This document shows, one piece after another, positions 1-7,133 of a stretch of DNA of 23,513 nt (its first letter is position 1; each line of letters begins with the position of its first letter). The notes below the pieces were generated by a model, which was not told where the DNA came from, searched no databases, and worked only from the letters and a program-made list of their open reading frames with translations. The DNA is from CAZQSL01 sp964595945 (GTDB lineage Bacteria > UBP15 > UBA6099 > JAJRTR01): NCBI GenBank assembly GCA_964595945.1, contig CAZQSL010000048.1, positions 1 through 23,513 of the forward strand. The letters run 5' to 3'. The position numbers and the translations under genes were made by a program.

Positions 1-719
1 AGTCACCGACCAATCCCTACCTGTATGTGATAGACCTTGTCAAGCTCGTGGCCGCTGCTAAAAAAGCCGGCGTGCCAGTCATCATCGACAGCACGTTTGC
101 GACTCCGTACAATCAGAAGCCCATAGAATACGGCGTCGACATGGTGATCCACAGCGCCACGAAATACCTTTCCGGCCACAACGATATCATGGCCGGCGCA
201 GTACTCGGCAATGCCGGTATCATCGCGAAAATCAAAACATTCCAAAAGACCACGGGCGGCAATATCGACCCGCACTGCGCATGGCTGCTGATCCGCGGAC
301 TCAAGACCTTCGCGCTGCGTGTCGATCATCAGAACAGAAGCGCGCTCGCGGTGGCGAAGTGGCTCGAAGCCCATCCCAAGATAGCACGCGTATGGCACCC
401 CGGGCTTGCCTCGCATCCGTGCCACAAGATCGCGAAGGCCCAGATGAAGGGCTGCGGCGGGTGTTTTTCGTTCGAGATCGACGGCAATCTCAAACAGGTA
501 CAGAAATTTCTCCGCACACTTGAGATAGTGATGATGGGGCCAAGTCTCGGCGGCACCGAGTCGCTGATCACGCATCCCGCTACAGTCACTTACTACGACA
601 TGACCCGGGCGCAACGCGCAGCCGTCGGCATCACCGACCAGTTGTGCCGTCTCTCCGTCGGCGTCGAGGACACGGCAGACCTGATCGCCGACCTCGAGCA
701 GGCTCTCGCTGGCGTCTGA
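1..719 (+). CDS. Cys/Met metabolism PLP-dependent enzyme, C-terminal part (5' end outside window)
   Basis: This is the C-terminal part of a trans-sulfuration-type PLP enzyme (cystathionine gamma-synthase / cystathionine lyase / methionine gamma-lyase / O-acylhomoserine sulfhydrylase family). The frame is open from the first bases and begins with SPTNPYL, the family motif that normally lies mid-protein, so the start is upstream of the window. The segment HSATKYLSGH carries the predicted PLP-binding lysine (codon 162-164), and VIIDSTFATPYNQKP precedes it. The C-terminus RLSVGVEDTADLIADLEQAL is also typical. The fold family is secure. Substrate and reaction (gamma-replacement versus elimination) cannot be decided from this fragment, so no symbol is given. 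It ends 333 bp before hsp20 and a GC-rich hairpin follows at 850-871. Confidence 0.93.
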   Translation, partial: SPTNPYLYVIDLVKLVAAAKKAGVPVIIDSTFATPYNQKPIEYGVDMVIHSATKYLSGHNDIMAGAVLGNAGIIAKIKTFQKTTGGNIDPHCAWLLIRGLKTFALRVDHQNRSALAVAKWLEAHPKIARVWHPGLASHPCHKIAKAQMKGCGGCFSFEIDGNLKQVQKFLRTLEIVMMGPSLGGTESLITHPATVTYYDMTRAQRAAVGITDQLCRLSVGVEDTADLIADLEQALAGV

Positions 720-849
720 CCGCTCCCGCACTTATCATTCAGTTGCCGCGAAACCTTTCCTGGATGCCTCTGCCGTTAAGTGACAGGTCAAGAGATTTCA
801 CAAAAACACGATCTTTTCAGAAAATATGTGGAAGCGTTTTGAACTGCAG

Positions 850-871
850 GGCGGGGTCTCCGCACCCCGCC
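850..871 (+). terminator. GC-rich hairpin, possible terminator of the PLP enzyme gene
   Basis: GGCGGGGT (850-857) and ACCCCGCC (864-871) form an 8-bp perfect stem with a 6-nt loop, about 130 bp downstream of the PLP gene. The bases after it (GCTTTCAGG) are not a real T-run, so it may be a weak or Rho-assisted terminator. The rest of the 720-1052 gap holds nothing else I recognise except the hsp20 promoter. Confidence 0.35.
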
Positions 872-941
872 GCTTTCAGGCACTGTTTCACCATGAAAAC
901 AATGAAAGAGCGGGCTTGCATAAAAATATTTTACATAATAG

Positions 942-970
942 TTGACACCTTAGGGCTCACTGTTTATAAT
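942..970 (+). promoter_or_regulatory. Consensus sigma70-type promoter of hsp20
   Basis: TTGACA at 942-947 and TATAAT at 965-970 are both perfect consensus hexamers with an ideal 17-bp spacer. They lie about 80 bp before the hsp20 start. No CIRCE element (TTAGCACTC-N9-GAGTGCTAA) is present, so the sequence suggests strong housekeeping-sigma transcription rather than HrcA repression. Confidence 0.85.
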
Positions 971-1052
971 AAAAAACGTAAGGGAGGGGCAAAAAGGCAA
1001 AGCAGCTATAGTTGCCCCGAAAACTGTTCAAATACATCTGGAGGTGTTAGTC

Positions 1053-1514
1053 ATGGCACTCGTAAGATTTAGAAACGGACATCCGGCAGCCGACATATTC
1101 GGATTCGGCGACACATTCGAAAAGCTGTTCAACGACAACTTTGCGTCACCGGCCATCTTTGGGAAGGATTGCCCCACATGCAATGTGGTCGTCGACGTAG
1201 TCGAAGACGAAAAGGGTTATACGCTCAAGGCAGAGGTGCCGGGCATCAAAAAGGAAGAAATTTCCGTCGAAGTAAACGATGGAGTACTCGTCATCAGTGG
1301 CGAAAAGAAGGAAGAAAAAGAAGAGAAAAACAGGGTGTTCCACAGGGTGGAGCGTCGCTACGGGAAATTCCAGCGTTCATTCTACCTGCCGGATGGTGTG
1401 GTTGCTGATAACATAACGGCAGCTTATAAAGACGGAATTCTGGAATTAAGAATCCCGAAACAGGAAGAAGCTCCAAAACCCGAAGCAAAGAAGATAGCCA
1501 TCGAAGAGGCATAA
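1053..1514 (+). CDS. Small heat shock protein, Hsp20/alpha-crystallin family
   Basis: This is a 153-residue ATP-independent holdase chaperone that binds unfolding proteins in the cytoplasm. The alpha-crystallin domain spans about residues 45-137: VDVVEDEKGYTLKAEVPGIKKEEISVEV opens it and the hallmark AAYKDGILEL (123-132) closes it. A short tail carries IAI (148-150), matching the I-X-I motif used in oligomer assembly. Length is normal for the family. The ATG at 1053 is chosen because GGAGG (1040-1044) sits at correct spacing; a longer GTG start at 1044 would overlap that Shine-Dalgarno site. The gene looks monocistronic: it has its own consensus promoter upstream, a strong terminator downstream and a convergent gene next. 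Confidence 0.95.
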   Translation: MALVRFRNGHPAADIFGFGDTFEKLFNDNFASPAIFGKDCPTCNVVVDVVEDEKGYTLKAEVPGIKKEEISVEVNDGVLVISGEKKEEKEEKNRVFHRVERRYGKFQRSFYLPDGVVADNITAAYKDGILELRIPKQEEAPKPEAKKIAIEEA

Positions 1515-1596
1515 AGAATGAATATATGAGTGCTTCACCCGAACCGGCGGGGATACCGGGACAGCTCCCCTCGCGGGGGTTAACATAACGGTAGGA

Positions 1597-1619
1597 GGGC
1601 GCGCGCGACGCGCCCTTTT
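1597..1619 (+). terminator. Rho-independent terminator of hsp20
   Basis: GGGCGCG (1597-1603) and CGCGCCC (1609-1615) make a perfect 7-bp GC stem with a 5-nt loop, followed directly by TTTT. It lies about 80 bp after the hsp20 stop, just before the convergent OsmC-like gene ends. A smaller CCCC/GGGG hairpin precedes it at 1567-1578. Confidence 0.85.
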
Positions 1620-1661
1620 GCGTTGTGCGGCAGATGTCTATCACCCATTGCAGAATATGAT

Positions 1662-2096
1662 TTATGTCACCTGGCAAGTCACGTTTGTCGGATTGATGAT
1701 GTTATCGATTGAGGCGCCGCGTTCGGTCGCTTTTTTGACAAAAGCATATTTTTCATCGAGAGTCATGTCAGCGTCGAATCTCACGCAGATGGCGAGTCCG
1801 GAAAATCCGGCACGGCTGGCTGTGACGATGCCCATGGCTCTGGAAAAATCAATCTCGCCCGATACTGTCACTTCGATGTTTCCGACATTCAGTTTTTCAA
1901 GAATTGCAATGAAGCGCATGGTGGACACAAGGCAGCTTCCATAGGCGATTGCGAGGTATTCGGGGGGAGTTGGGGCAGTGTCGTCAGCGTCGAATTCCCT
2001 GGGTTGATCGGTCATTACGACATGGCCTCTGACAGTGCTTTCGACGATCCTGTTTTTTACTTCCCGTGAGGTCACGCATACTTTGTATGGTTCCAT
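1662..2096 (-). CDS. OsmC-like protein (OsmC/Ohr superfamily)
   Basis: The encoded 144-residue protein belongs to the OsmC/Ohr fold, whose characterised members reduce organic hydroperoxides with two cysteines. EYLAIAYGSCLVSTMRFIA (about 47-64) matches the central helix with the first redox cysteine, here C55. The region that usually carries the second cysteine in a CPV-type motif instead reads GASIDNIINPTNV (about 127-139), with serine where cysteine is expected; a cysteine at 141 is near the C-terminus. Peroxidase activity is therefore uncertain. The ATG at 2096 is preferred over an upstream in-frame codon because AAGGAG lies just before it. It is convergent with hsp20 and stands alone. Confidence 0.85.
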   Translation of the reverse strand: MEPYKVCVTSREVKNRIVESTVRGHVVMTDQPREFDADDTAPTPPEYLAIAYGSCLVSTMRFIAILEKLNVGNIEVTVSGEIDFSRAMGIVTASRAGFSGLAICVRFDADMTLDEKYAFVKKATERGASIDNIINPTNVTCQVT

Positions 2097-2246
2097 GATG
2101 CTCCTTTCGACTGTTGCGGATGCGTAGAGTCTGGCCAGTATTATTGACAATCCATGTCAGAATCTGAAGCATAAAGATGAAAAATACTCACTGATAAATA
2201 AGTGAACGCCTGCCACGGTGTCACTGTGTTCATCAGATAACGCGGG

Positions 2247-2275
2247 TTTCAATATTATGGAAAGTGACATATAAT
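2247..2275 (+). promoter_or_regulatory. Possible promoter of the translin-family gene
   Basis: A perfect TATAAT lies at 2270-2275, about 105 bp before the translin-family start. The hexamer 17 bp upstream, TTTCAA at 2247-2252, is a poor -35 match, so the assignment is tentative. It is the best candidate in the 285-bp divergent gap; I found no convincing minus-strand promoter for the OsmC-like gene. Confidence 0.35.
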
Positions 2276-2381
2276 TGCGGGATGTGTGTCATAGGGACTT
2301 ATGTATTGTCTAAAGATGCCGGGTGTTTCGCGGCTTTTTGGCTCGTGATGCACTGAAAATTGTATTGACAAGGGGATTTTG

Positions 2382-2993
2382 ATGGATCTTTCGATGCTTT
2401 ATTCCGAAATAGACAGGCTTAAAGGGCATTTTGACGCGATAGACAAAGACCGTGAAGTGGCATATCAGACATCGAGAGAGCTGCGGCGTCTGTCGGTGCA
2501 GGCAGTTCGCGACATACACAAGGGAAACATGGACGCCGCACGTGATAGTGTGAAGCTCGGGCGCGACATGGCAGCCAGGCTTGCCGGCATGACAACTCGG
2601 TTCGGCTTTACCGAAGAGGCCATGCAGGAATATTGCGAAGCGGCGCTCACGATTTCCTTTCTTACGGGCAGTCCGGTGCCGACGCAGGAAGACCTGGGAT
2701 CGGATGAGCGGGGGTATGTGCTCGGACTGGCCGATTCGATTGGCGAAATCCGCAGGCATATTCTCGATATGCTCCGCGATGACATGCTCGACCGGGCAAA
2801 GGAGCTGCTGGCGATGATGGATGATCTTTTCGGCCTTCTGCTGAAATTTGACCATACGGAAGCAGTGGTGCCGGCGCGCCGCAAGCAGGATGGACTGCGG
2901 GCGCTGATCGAAAGAACTCACTCGGATGTGGCAAACGTGATCTGCCAGAAGAGGCTCGAGGCCTGTATCAGAGATAACGTCAAGAGTGAATGA
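2382..2993 (+). CDS. Translin family protein (translin/TRAX-like, predicted ribonuclease)
   Basis: This 203-residue, almost all-helical protein reads as a translin-family member. Evidence is the order of landmarks: basic ELRRLSVQAVRDIHKGN (33-49), TEEAMQEYCEA (77-87), YVLGLADSIGEIRRHIL (112-128), then MMDDLFGLLLKFD (145-157) and RRKQDGLRALIERT (166-179). Eukaryotic translin and TRAX form the C3PO RNase that processes small RNA and tRNA fragments; archaeal homologues form single-subunit octamers. MQEYCEA closely resembles the QEYVEA segment of human TRAX that supplies two catalytic glutamates (here E83, E86), and D147 or D148 fits the third acidic residue. Activity is therefore predicted but not shown. 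Start ATG 2382 follows AAGGGG (2370-2375); the TTG one codon earlier is less likely. It appears monocistronic, between OsmC and proS. Confidence 0.85.
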   Translation: MDLSMLYSEIDRLKGHFDAIDKDREVAYQTSRELRRLSVQAVRDIHKGNMDAARDSVKLGRDMAARLAGMTTRFGFTEEAMQEYCEAALTISFLTGSPVPTQEDLGSDERGYVLGLADSIGEIRRHILDMLRDDMLDRAKELLAMMDDLFGLLLKFDHTEAVVPARRKQDGLRALIERTHSDVANVICQKRLEACIRDNVKSE

Positions 2994-3010
2994 ATGTCAG
3001 TATGTTTTTT

Positions 3011-3029
3011 AAAACCGTAATTCGGTTTT
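3011..3029 (+). terminator. AT-rich hairpin after the translin-family gene
   Basis: AAAACCG (3011-3017) and CGGTTTT (3023-3029) form a 7-bp stem with a 5-nt loop, 18 bp after the stop codon. The T-run is part of the stem rather than following it, so termination would be weak. Confidence 0.4.
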
Positions 3030-3141
3030 GAGAATATTGTGCACTTGTAGGGTAAATTACTGAAAAACAAAAATGGGTTTGCCGAAGCGGTTTGGTCAAA
3101 ATAAGACTGTCGACGGCTGATCGACGTTGGAGAATGATGAG

Positions 3142-4863
3142 ATGAAGTTTTCGAATCTGTTTTTTGAGACACTTAGAGAAACCCCCGGCGAGGCTGAGAT
3201 TGTCAGTCACCGTCTGATGCTGAGAGCAAGCATGATCAGGCGCACCGGATCGGGGATTTACACATATCTGCCGCTTGGATACAGGGCATTACGGAAAGTC
3301 GAAACCATCGTGCGGCAGGAGATGGACAGGGCTGGAGCGCAGGAAATGCTGATGCCTGCCATGCAGCCGCAGGAACTTTGGGAAGAGTCGGGCAGGCTTG
3401 AGGTCTATATGCGTGAAAATATCCTTTTCCGCGTCAGGGACCGGCAGGACCGGCATTATGCGCTTGGCCCGACGCATGAGGAAGTGGTCTGCGATGTGGC
3501 GCGGGCACGCATCAAGTCGTATCGCGACATGCCGTTTACGCTTTATCAGATACAGACGAAATTCCGCGATGAGATCAGGCCGCGATTCGGGCTCATGAGG
3601 GGTCGCGAATTTCTGATGAAAGATGCTTACAGCTTCGATGTCGACCTTGAGGGGCTTAATGAGAGCTACAGGAAGATGTACGGAGCTTATGTGAACATAT
3701 TCGAGCGTTGCGGGCTGAAGTGCCGGCCCGTGGAGGCGGATTCGGGGGCAATCGGCGGCGATGCTTCGCATGAGTTTATGGTGCTGGCGGAGTCGGGCGA
3801 AGATACGGTCGTTTCGTGTGAGAGCTGTGATTATGCGGCGAATATGGAACGGGCGGAAATGGGTGGTGAATATGCCGCGCCGGATGGTGGCGCGGCGCTG
3901 CTTGAGCCTGAGGCTGTGGCGACTCCGGATGTTAAGACCATAGAGGACCTGACAGCGTTTTTTGGCATCGGGGCCGATAGTTTCGTGAAGACTCTGGTGT
4001 ATGTTGCCGATGAAAAACCGGTGGTTGCGCTTGTGAGGGGCGATCATCAGGTCAATGAAATAAAGCTGAAACGTTTGCTCGGCGCGACGGTGCTTGAGCT
4101 TGCTGATGAAAAAACGGTGGAGGCCGTGACGGGCGCGCCCGTGGGCTTTGCCGGGCCGCAGTGCATTGGCGGACGGGCGGAGATAGTGATGGATCGCAGT
4201 GTCGTGCCGATGGCGAATTTCATCAGTGGCGGCGGCGCGGCGGATGTGCATGTGAAGAATATAAACACCGGCCGTGATTTCGCTCCAGGCAGGATTGCCG
4301 ACATCCGCGAGGCGGTGAGCGGCGACCAGTGCCCGCGATGCGGCGGCAGTCTGAAGCTTTACAGGGGTGTCGAGGTTGGGCATGTATTCAAGCTCGGCAC
4401 GAAATACAGCAAGAAGATGAATGTCACTTATACCGACGCGGAAGGCCGCGATGAGCTTGTAGTCATGGGCTGCTATGGCATCGGCGTTGGGCGCACGCTT
4501 GCGGCGATTGTCGAGCAGAACAATGATGATGACGGGATTATCTGGCCTGTGGCAGTGGCGCCTTATGTGGTGGACATCGTGCCGGTGAGCGTGAAGGATG
4601 CTGATCAGATGGCGCTGGCCGAAAAATTGTACGGGACGCTCACGGCGGCGGGTATCGATGTTATCATGGATGATAGAGACGAACGCCCCGGGGTAAAATT
4701 CAAGGATGCCGACCTGATTGGTTTTCCGGTCAAGATTGTTGTCGGCAAGGGCGCGAAGGAAGGGAAATTCGAGGTCAAGACGCGCGCGACGAAAGAGCAG
4801 CGGCTGACAGATTTCGACGATACTGTGGCTTTCGTGAAAGAGATTGCGGGAGTGAAAGCATGA
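3142..4863 (+). CDS. proS: Prolyl-tRNA synthetase, bacterial type with editing domain
   Basis: This class II synthetase (573 aa, usual bacterial length) charges tRNA-Pro with proline. The N-terminus MKFSNLFFETLRETPGEAEIVSHRLMLRASMIRRTGSG is characteristic. The TXE-type loop GPTHEE is at about 109-114, motif 2 with RDEIRPRFGLMRGREFLMKDAYSFD at about 142-166, and motif 3 GCYGIGVGRTLAAIVEQ at about 443-459. Between motifs 2 and 3 lies the INS editing domain (about 220-395), which in this family hydrolyses Ala-tRNA-Pro. It is bracketed by CESC and CPRC pairs, as in many bacterial ProRSs. The C-terminal part from about 475 is the anticodon-binding domain. ATG 3142 is chosen over TTG 3127 because GGAG (3129-3132) precedes it and the family starts here. 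Its stop overlaps the next start by 4 bp. Confidence 0.97.
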   Translation: MKFSNLFFETLRETPGEAEIVSHRLMLRASMIRRTGSGIYTYLPLGYRALRKVETIVRQEMDRAGAQEMLMPAMQPQELWEESGRLEVYMRENILFRVRDRQDRHYALGPTHEEVVCDVARARIKSYRDMPFTLYQIQTKFRDEIRPRFGLMRGREFLMKDAYSFDVDLEGLNESYRKMYGAYVNIFERCGLKCRPVEADSGAIGGDASHEFMVLAESGEDTVVSCESCDYAANMERAEMGGEYAAPDGGAALLEPEAVATPDVKTIEDLTAFFGIGADSFVKTLVYVADEKPVVALVRGDHQVNEIKLKRLLGATVLELADEKTVEAVTGAPVGFAGPQCIGGRAEIVMDRSVVPMANFISGGGAADVHVKNINTGRDFAPGRIADIREAVSGDQCPRCGGSLKLYRGVEVGHVFKLGTKYSKKMNVTYTDAEGRDELVVMGCYGIGVGRTLAAIVEQNNDDDGIIWPVAVAPYVVDIVPVSVKDADQMALAEKLYGTLTAAGIDVIMDDRDERPGVKFKDADLIGFPVKIVVGKGAKEGKFEVKTRATKEQRLTDFDDTVAFVKEIAGVKA

Positions 4864-5504
4864 AGGTAGCGGCACTTGTGCCTGCATATAATGAAGAACA
4901 GTCGATCAGGGACACGATCAGAAATCTGCGCGGGATGGAAAATCTCGACGAGGTGATTGTCGTCAACGATGGATCGAAGGACCGCACGGCCGAGATTGCT
5001 TCGGAAGAAGTCGGGATCAAATTCGTCAACCTTGCGCACAATCGTGGCAAGGGCGGAGCGATCAAGGCGGGCATAAGCAGCACCGACGCGGAAGTGATCC
5101 TGCTGATCGACGCCGACCTCATCGGCCTGCACCAGCGGCACATCGCAGCGCTGCTCGCGCCCGTGCTCGACGGACGGGCCAAGACCACGATGGGCGTTTT
5201 CACCGAAGGCCGCGCCGTGACCGACCTTGCCCAGAAGGTGGCTCCCATGCTTTCCGGCCAGCGCGCCATCCTGAGGGAAATCCTCGATCAGGTTGATATC
5301 GAAGACACGCGCTATGGTGTCGAAGTAGCCATCAACAAATTCCTCGAAGACAATGACATCCCGATCTACGAGGTCGGGCTCGACAATGTGTCTCAGCGGA
5401 CCAAGGAAGAAAAAATGGGATTCTGGAAAGGCGCGAAGGCCCGCGCCCGCATGTATTACGATGTCGTAAAAATCATGATCGGCAGAGATGCCGGCAAACA
5501 GTGA
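4860..5504 (+). CDS. Family 2 (GT-A fold) glycosyltransferase
   Basis: The protein has 214 residues and begins immediately with a GT-A nucleotide-sugar fold. VPAYNEE is at 7-13, VVNDGSKDRT at 34-43, NRGKGGAIKAGI at 61-72, and the metal-binding DAD of LLIDADL at 84-86. After that, LSGQRAILREIL and YGVEVAINKFL match the acceptor side of small dolichol-phosphate-mannose-synthase-like enzymes. No membrane segment follows, so it should be cytoplasmic or peripheral. Donor and acceptor are unknown; the family includes polyprenyl-phosphate glycosyltransferases and glucosyl-3-phosphoglycerate synthases. The start overlaps the proS stop as ATGA, implying translational coupling. Third-position composition changes within the gene: G/T-rich at the start, C-rich after about 5050. 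Confidence 0.88.
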   Translation: MKVAALVPAYNEEQSIRDTIRNLRGMENLDEVIVVNDGSKDRTAEIASEEVGIKFVNLAHNRGKGGAIKAGISSTDAEVILLIDADLIGLHQRHIAALLAPVLDGRAKTTMGVFTEGRAVTDLAQKVAPMLSGQRAILREILDQVDIEDTRYGVEVAINKFLEDNDIPIYEVGLDNVSQRTKEEKMGFWKGAKARARMYYDVVKIMIGRDAGKQ

Positions 5505-5526
5505 AGATGATGAGGTGAAGCAACGA

Positions 5527-6690
5527 ATGTCCAGACGCAGGGATGACAGAGGGGTGGTGCTCGTGACCGGCGCCGCAGGATTTACGGGCTCGACGGCTGT
5601 CGACTACCTGCTGCAATACGGATACCCGGTGCTTGCTACCGATCTGCCAGGCGCCAACTATCACCATCTCCTCCGTCACAAGAAATACATGAACAGCCAT
5701 CCGCGAAAATATCGCGGCGTCACGCTCGAAATCATCCCTTCCGACGTCACCCGCCCGCACTCGCTTAAAAAATTGTTCAAGGATCACAGGGTCGAATACA
5801 TCATGCACCCCGCGGGACTCAACAGCATGAAGTACAAACGGGACATCCTTCGCCATGTCTATGTCGACGGCACGCGCGCGCTGCTCGACGTGGCAGCGTC
5901 GCATACCGACAACCTGCGCGGCGTAGCCGTGTGGAGCACCATCACCGTATACGGCAATGCCCGCACCAACGAACCCGTTACCGAAGACATCACGCCCAAT
6001 CCCTGCTGCGCCTACTCCGAAGCGAAGCTCGAACAGGAAAACGTCACCCGTGAATTCGCCGCCGGCGGGCTCCCCACAGTCATCCTGCGTCCCACTGCCG
6101 TCTACGGCCCACGCGGCGAAAGTGGCATCGCCCGCTCCCTGAAACCTTTCATCTGGAGCTTCATCGTCCCGCTCATCCCCATCCCCGGCAAAGGCGACTC
6201 GATCGTCAACTTCGTCCACATCGACGATGTCGTCGGCTCCGCCATGCATCTGCTCTATACCCTTCAGCAGATGCCCATCTCCGGCCAGGTCTTCAACGTC
6301 ACTGACGACACTCCCGTGACACTTGCCGAAGCGTTCCGCGATGTCGCCACCCTGCTCGACGTCGAGCCGCCAGAGGTCCACATCCCCGAGAGCTTCCTGA
6401 AATTCGCCGAATCCGTCATCCCAGCCGCTAAAAAAATCCCTTTCTTCGATGTCTACAAAGAAGAACTTTCCGAACTCATCGCAAGCTATCTTGTCGACAA
6501 TTCGCGACTCAAGTCGACCGGCTACACCTTCAAGTATCCCGACACGGCCGAAGGCATGAAAAGCACCATCGAATGGTTCGCCCGCAACCGCCGCCTCGAA
6601 AAAGTCTGGTACATGACACACCCGGGATGGGAAAAATACTTCTCCGGGCTCGACACCGTCAGGCCATTCGCAGACTACGATATCGAGTGA
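5527..6690 (+). CDS. NAD-dependent epimerase/dehydratase (extended SDR family)
   Basis: This 387-residue extended short-chain dehydrogenase/reductase opens with VVLVTGAAGFTGS, containing the GxxGxxG dinucleotide site at about 15-21. The Asp after strand 2 (LATDLPG) favours NAD over NADP. The catalytic set is visible: VWSTITVYG supplies the Ser/Thr and YSEAK (about 163-167) the Tyr and Lys. ILRPTAVYGPRGE and NFVHIDDVV are standard epimerase/3beta-HSD-like landmarks. The substrate could be a nucleotide sugar, or a sterol- or lipid-like molecule; it cannot be read from the sequence. ATG 5527 follows GAGGTG at 5512-5517; an in-frame ATG at 5488 inside the preceding gene has no clear ribosome site but would add 13 residues. 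It probably ends the proS-GT2-SDR operon. Confidence 0.9.
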   Translation: MSRRRDDRGVVLVTGAAGFTGSTAVDYLLQYGYPVLATDLPGANYHHLLRHKKYMNSHPRKYRGVTLEIIPSDVTRPHSLKKLFKDHRVEYIMHPAGLNSMKYKRDILRHVYVDGTRALLDVAASHTDNLRGVAVWSTITVYGNARTNEPVTEDITPNPCCAYSEAKLEQENVTREFAAGGLPTVILRPTAVYGPRGESGIARSLKPFIWSFIVPLIPIPGKGDSIVNFVHIDDVVGSAMHLLYTLQQMPISGQVFNVTDDTPVTLAEAFRDVATLLDVEPPEVHIPESFLKFAESVIPAAKKIPFFDVYKEELSELIASYLVDNSRLKSTGYTFKYPDTAEGMKSTIEWFARNRRLEKVWYMTHPGWEKYFSGLDTVRPFADYDIE

Positions 6691-6739
6691 ACCCTTTCTC
6701 TCCAGACACCGCCGCCCGATGCCGATGAGCACCGCTTTT

Positions 6740-6768
6740 TTGAAATATTACCGTCCGGAGATTATACT
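6740..6768 (+). promoter_or_regulatory. Sigma70-type promoter of the NfeD-like/SPFH pair
   Basis: TTGAAA at 6740-6745 and TATACT at 6763-6768 are separated by 17 bp. The predicted transcription start, about 7 bp after the -10, falls at roughly 6775, which coincides with the first ATG of the downstream gene. Confidence 0.65.
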
Positions 6769-6774
6769 TAACTC

Positions 6775-7101
6775 ATGTTGATCAATTTCGCAGGCATATC
6801 ATTTTGGATGGATGACAAGATGACCTATTTCGCCATAGCCATACTCGCCATCATCGCCGTACTGTGCATAGTCCCGATCGTCAGGGCGCATCAGAACGCG
6901 ATCGCTACCGGATCGGAAGCCCTCGCGGGCAAGACCGTCACGGTCATATCCTGGAGCGGCGCCAGAGGCAAAGTCTTGCACAAGGGCACCATCTGGGACG
7001 CCGCCACCGACACTCCTGCGGCATTTCCCAAAGACACCGAACTCGAAATCGTCCGCCTCGACGAAATGCGACTGATTGTTCGACCCAGGACTCAGACATA
7101 G
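6775..7101 (+). CDS. Small NfeD-like membrane protein
   Basis: The product has up to 108 residues: one N-terminal membrane segment (YFAIAILAIIAVLCIVPIV, about 18-36) followed by a small beta domain. GSEALAGKTVTVISWSGARGKVLHKGTIWDA and the terminal MRLIVRP pattern resemble the NfeD C-terminal OB-fold (GxxxLxGKxGxV...GxV...GxxWxA). NfeD proteins partner with SPFH proteins in membrane microdomains, and an SPFH gene follows after 32 bp, which supports the call. The start is uncertain. ATG 6775 has no usable Shine-Dalgarno and coincides with the predicted transcript start; ATG 6808 and ATG 6820 (GGATGG upstream) are alternatives that keep the membrane segment. Confidence 0.72.
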   Translation: MLINFAGISFWMDDKMTYFAIAILAIIAVLCIVPIVRAHQNAIATGSEALAGKTVTVISWSGARGKVLHKGTIWDAATDTPAAFPKDTELEIVRLDEMRLIVRPRTQT

Positions 7102-7133
7102 AAAGTATCAAAACACATACAGGAGGATTCAGC

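Noticed and set aside
720..1052. CIRCE (HrcA) operator in front of hsp20
   Set aside because: TTAGGGCTC resembles half of the site but the inverted GAGTGCTAA half is absent.
2994..3141. T-box or other riboswitch upstream of proS
   Set aside because: The 148-bp gap is too short and lacks the T-box motif and a terminator/antiterminator pair; only a small AT-rich hairpin is visible.
3289..4887. Long minus-strand open frame (532 codons) opposite proS
   Set aside because: It is antisense to the clearly identified proS, has no recognisable domain and reads as composition-driven His/Arg-rich sequence.
5473..6732. Minus-strand open frame (419 codons) opposite the SDR gene
   Set aside because: It is the antisense shadow of the epimerase, rich in Asp, Gly and Val because of C-ending codons on the sense strand.
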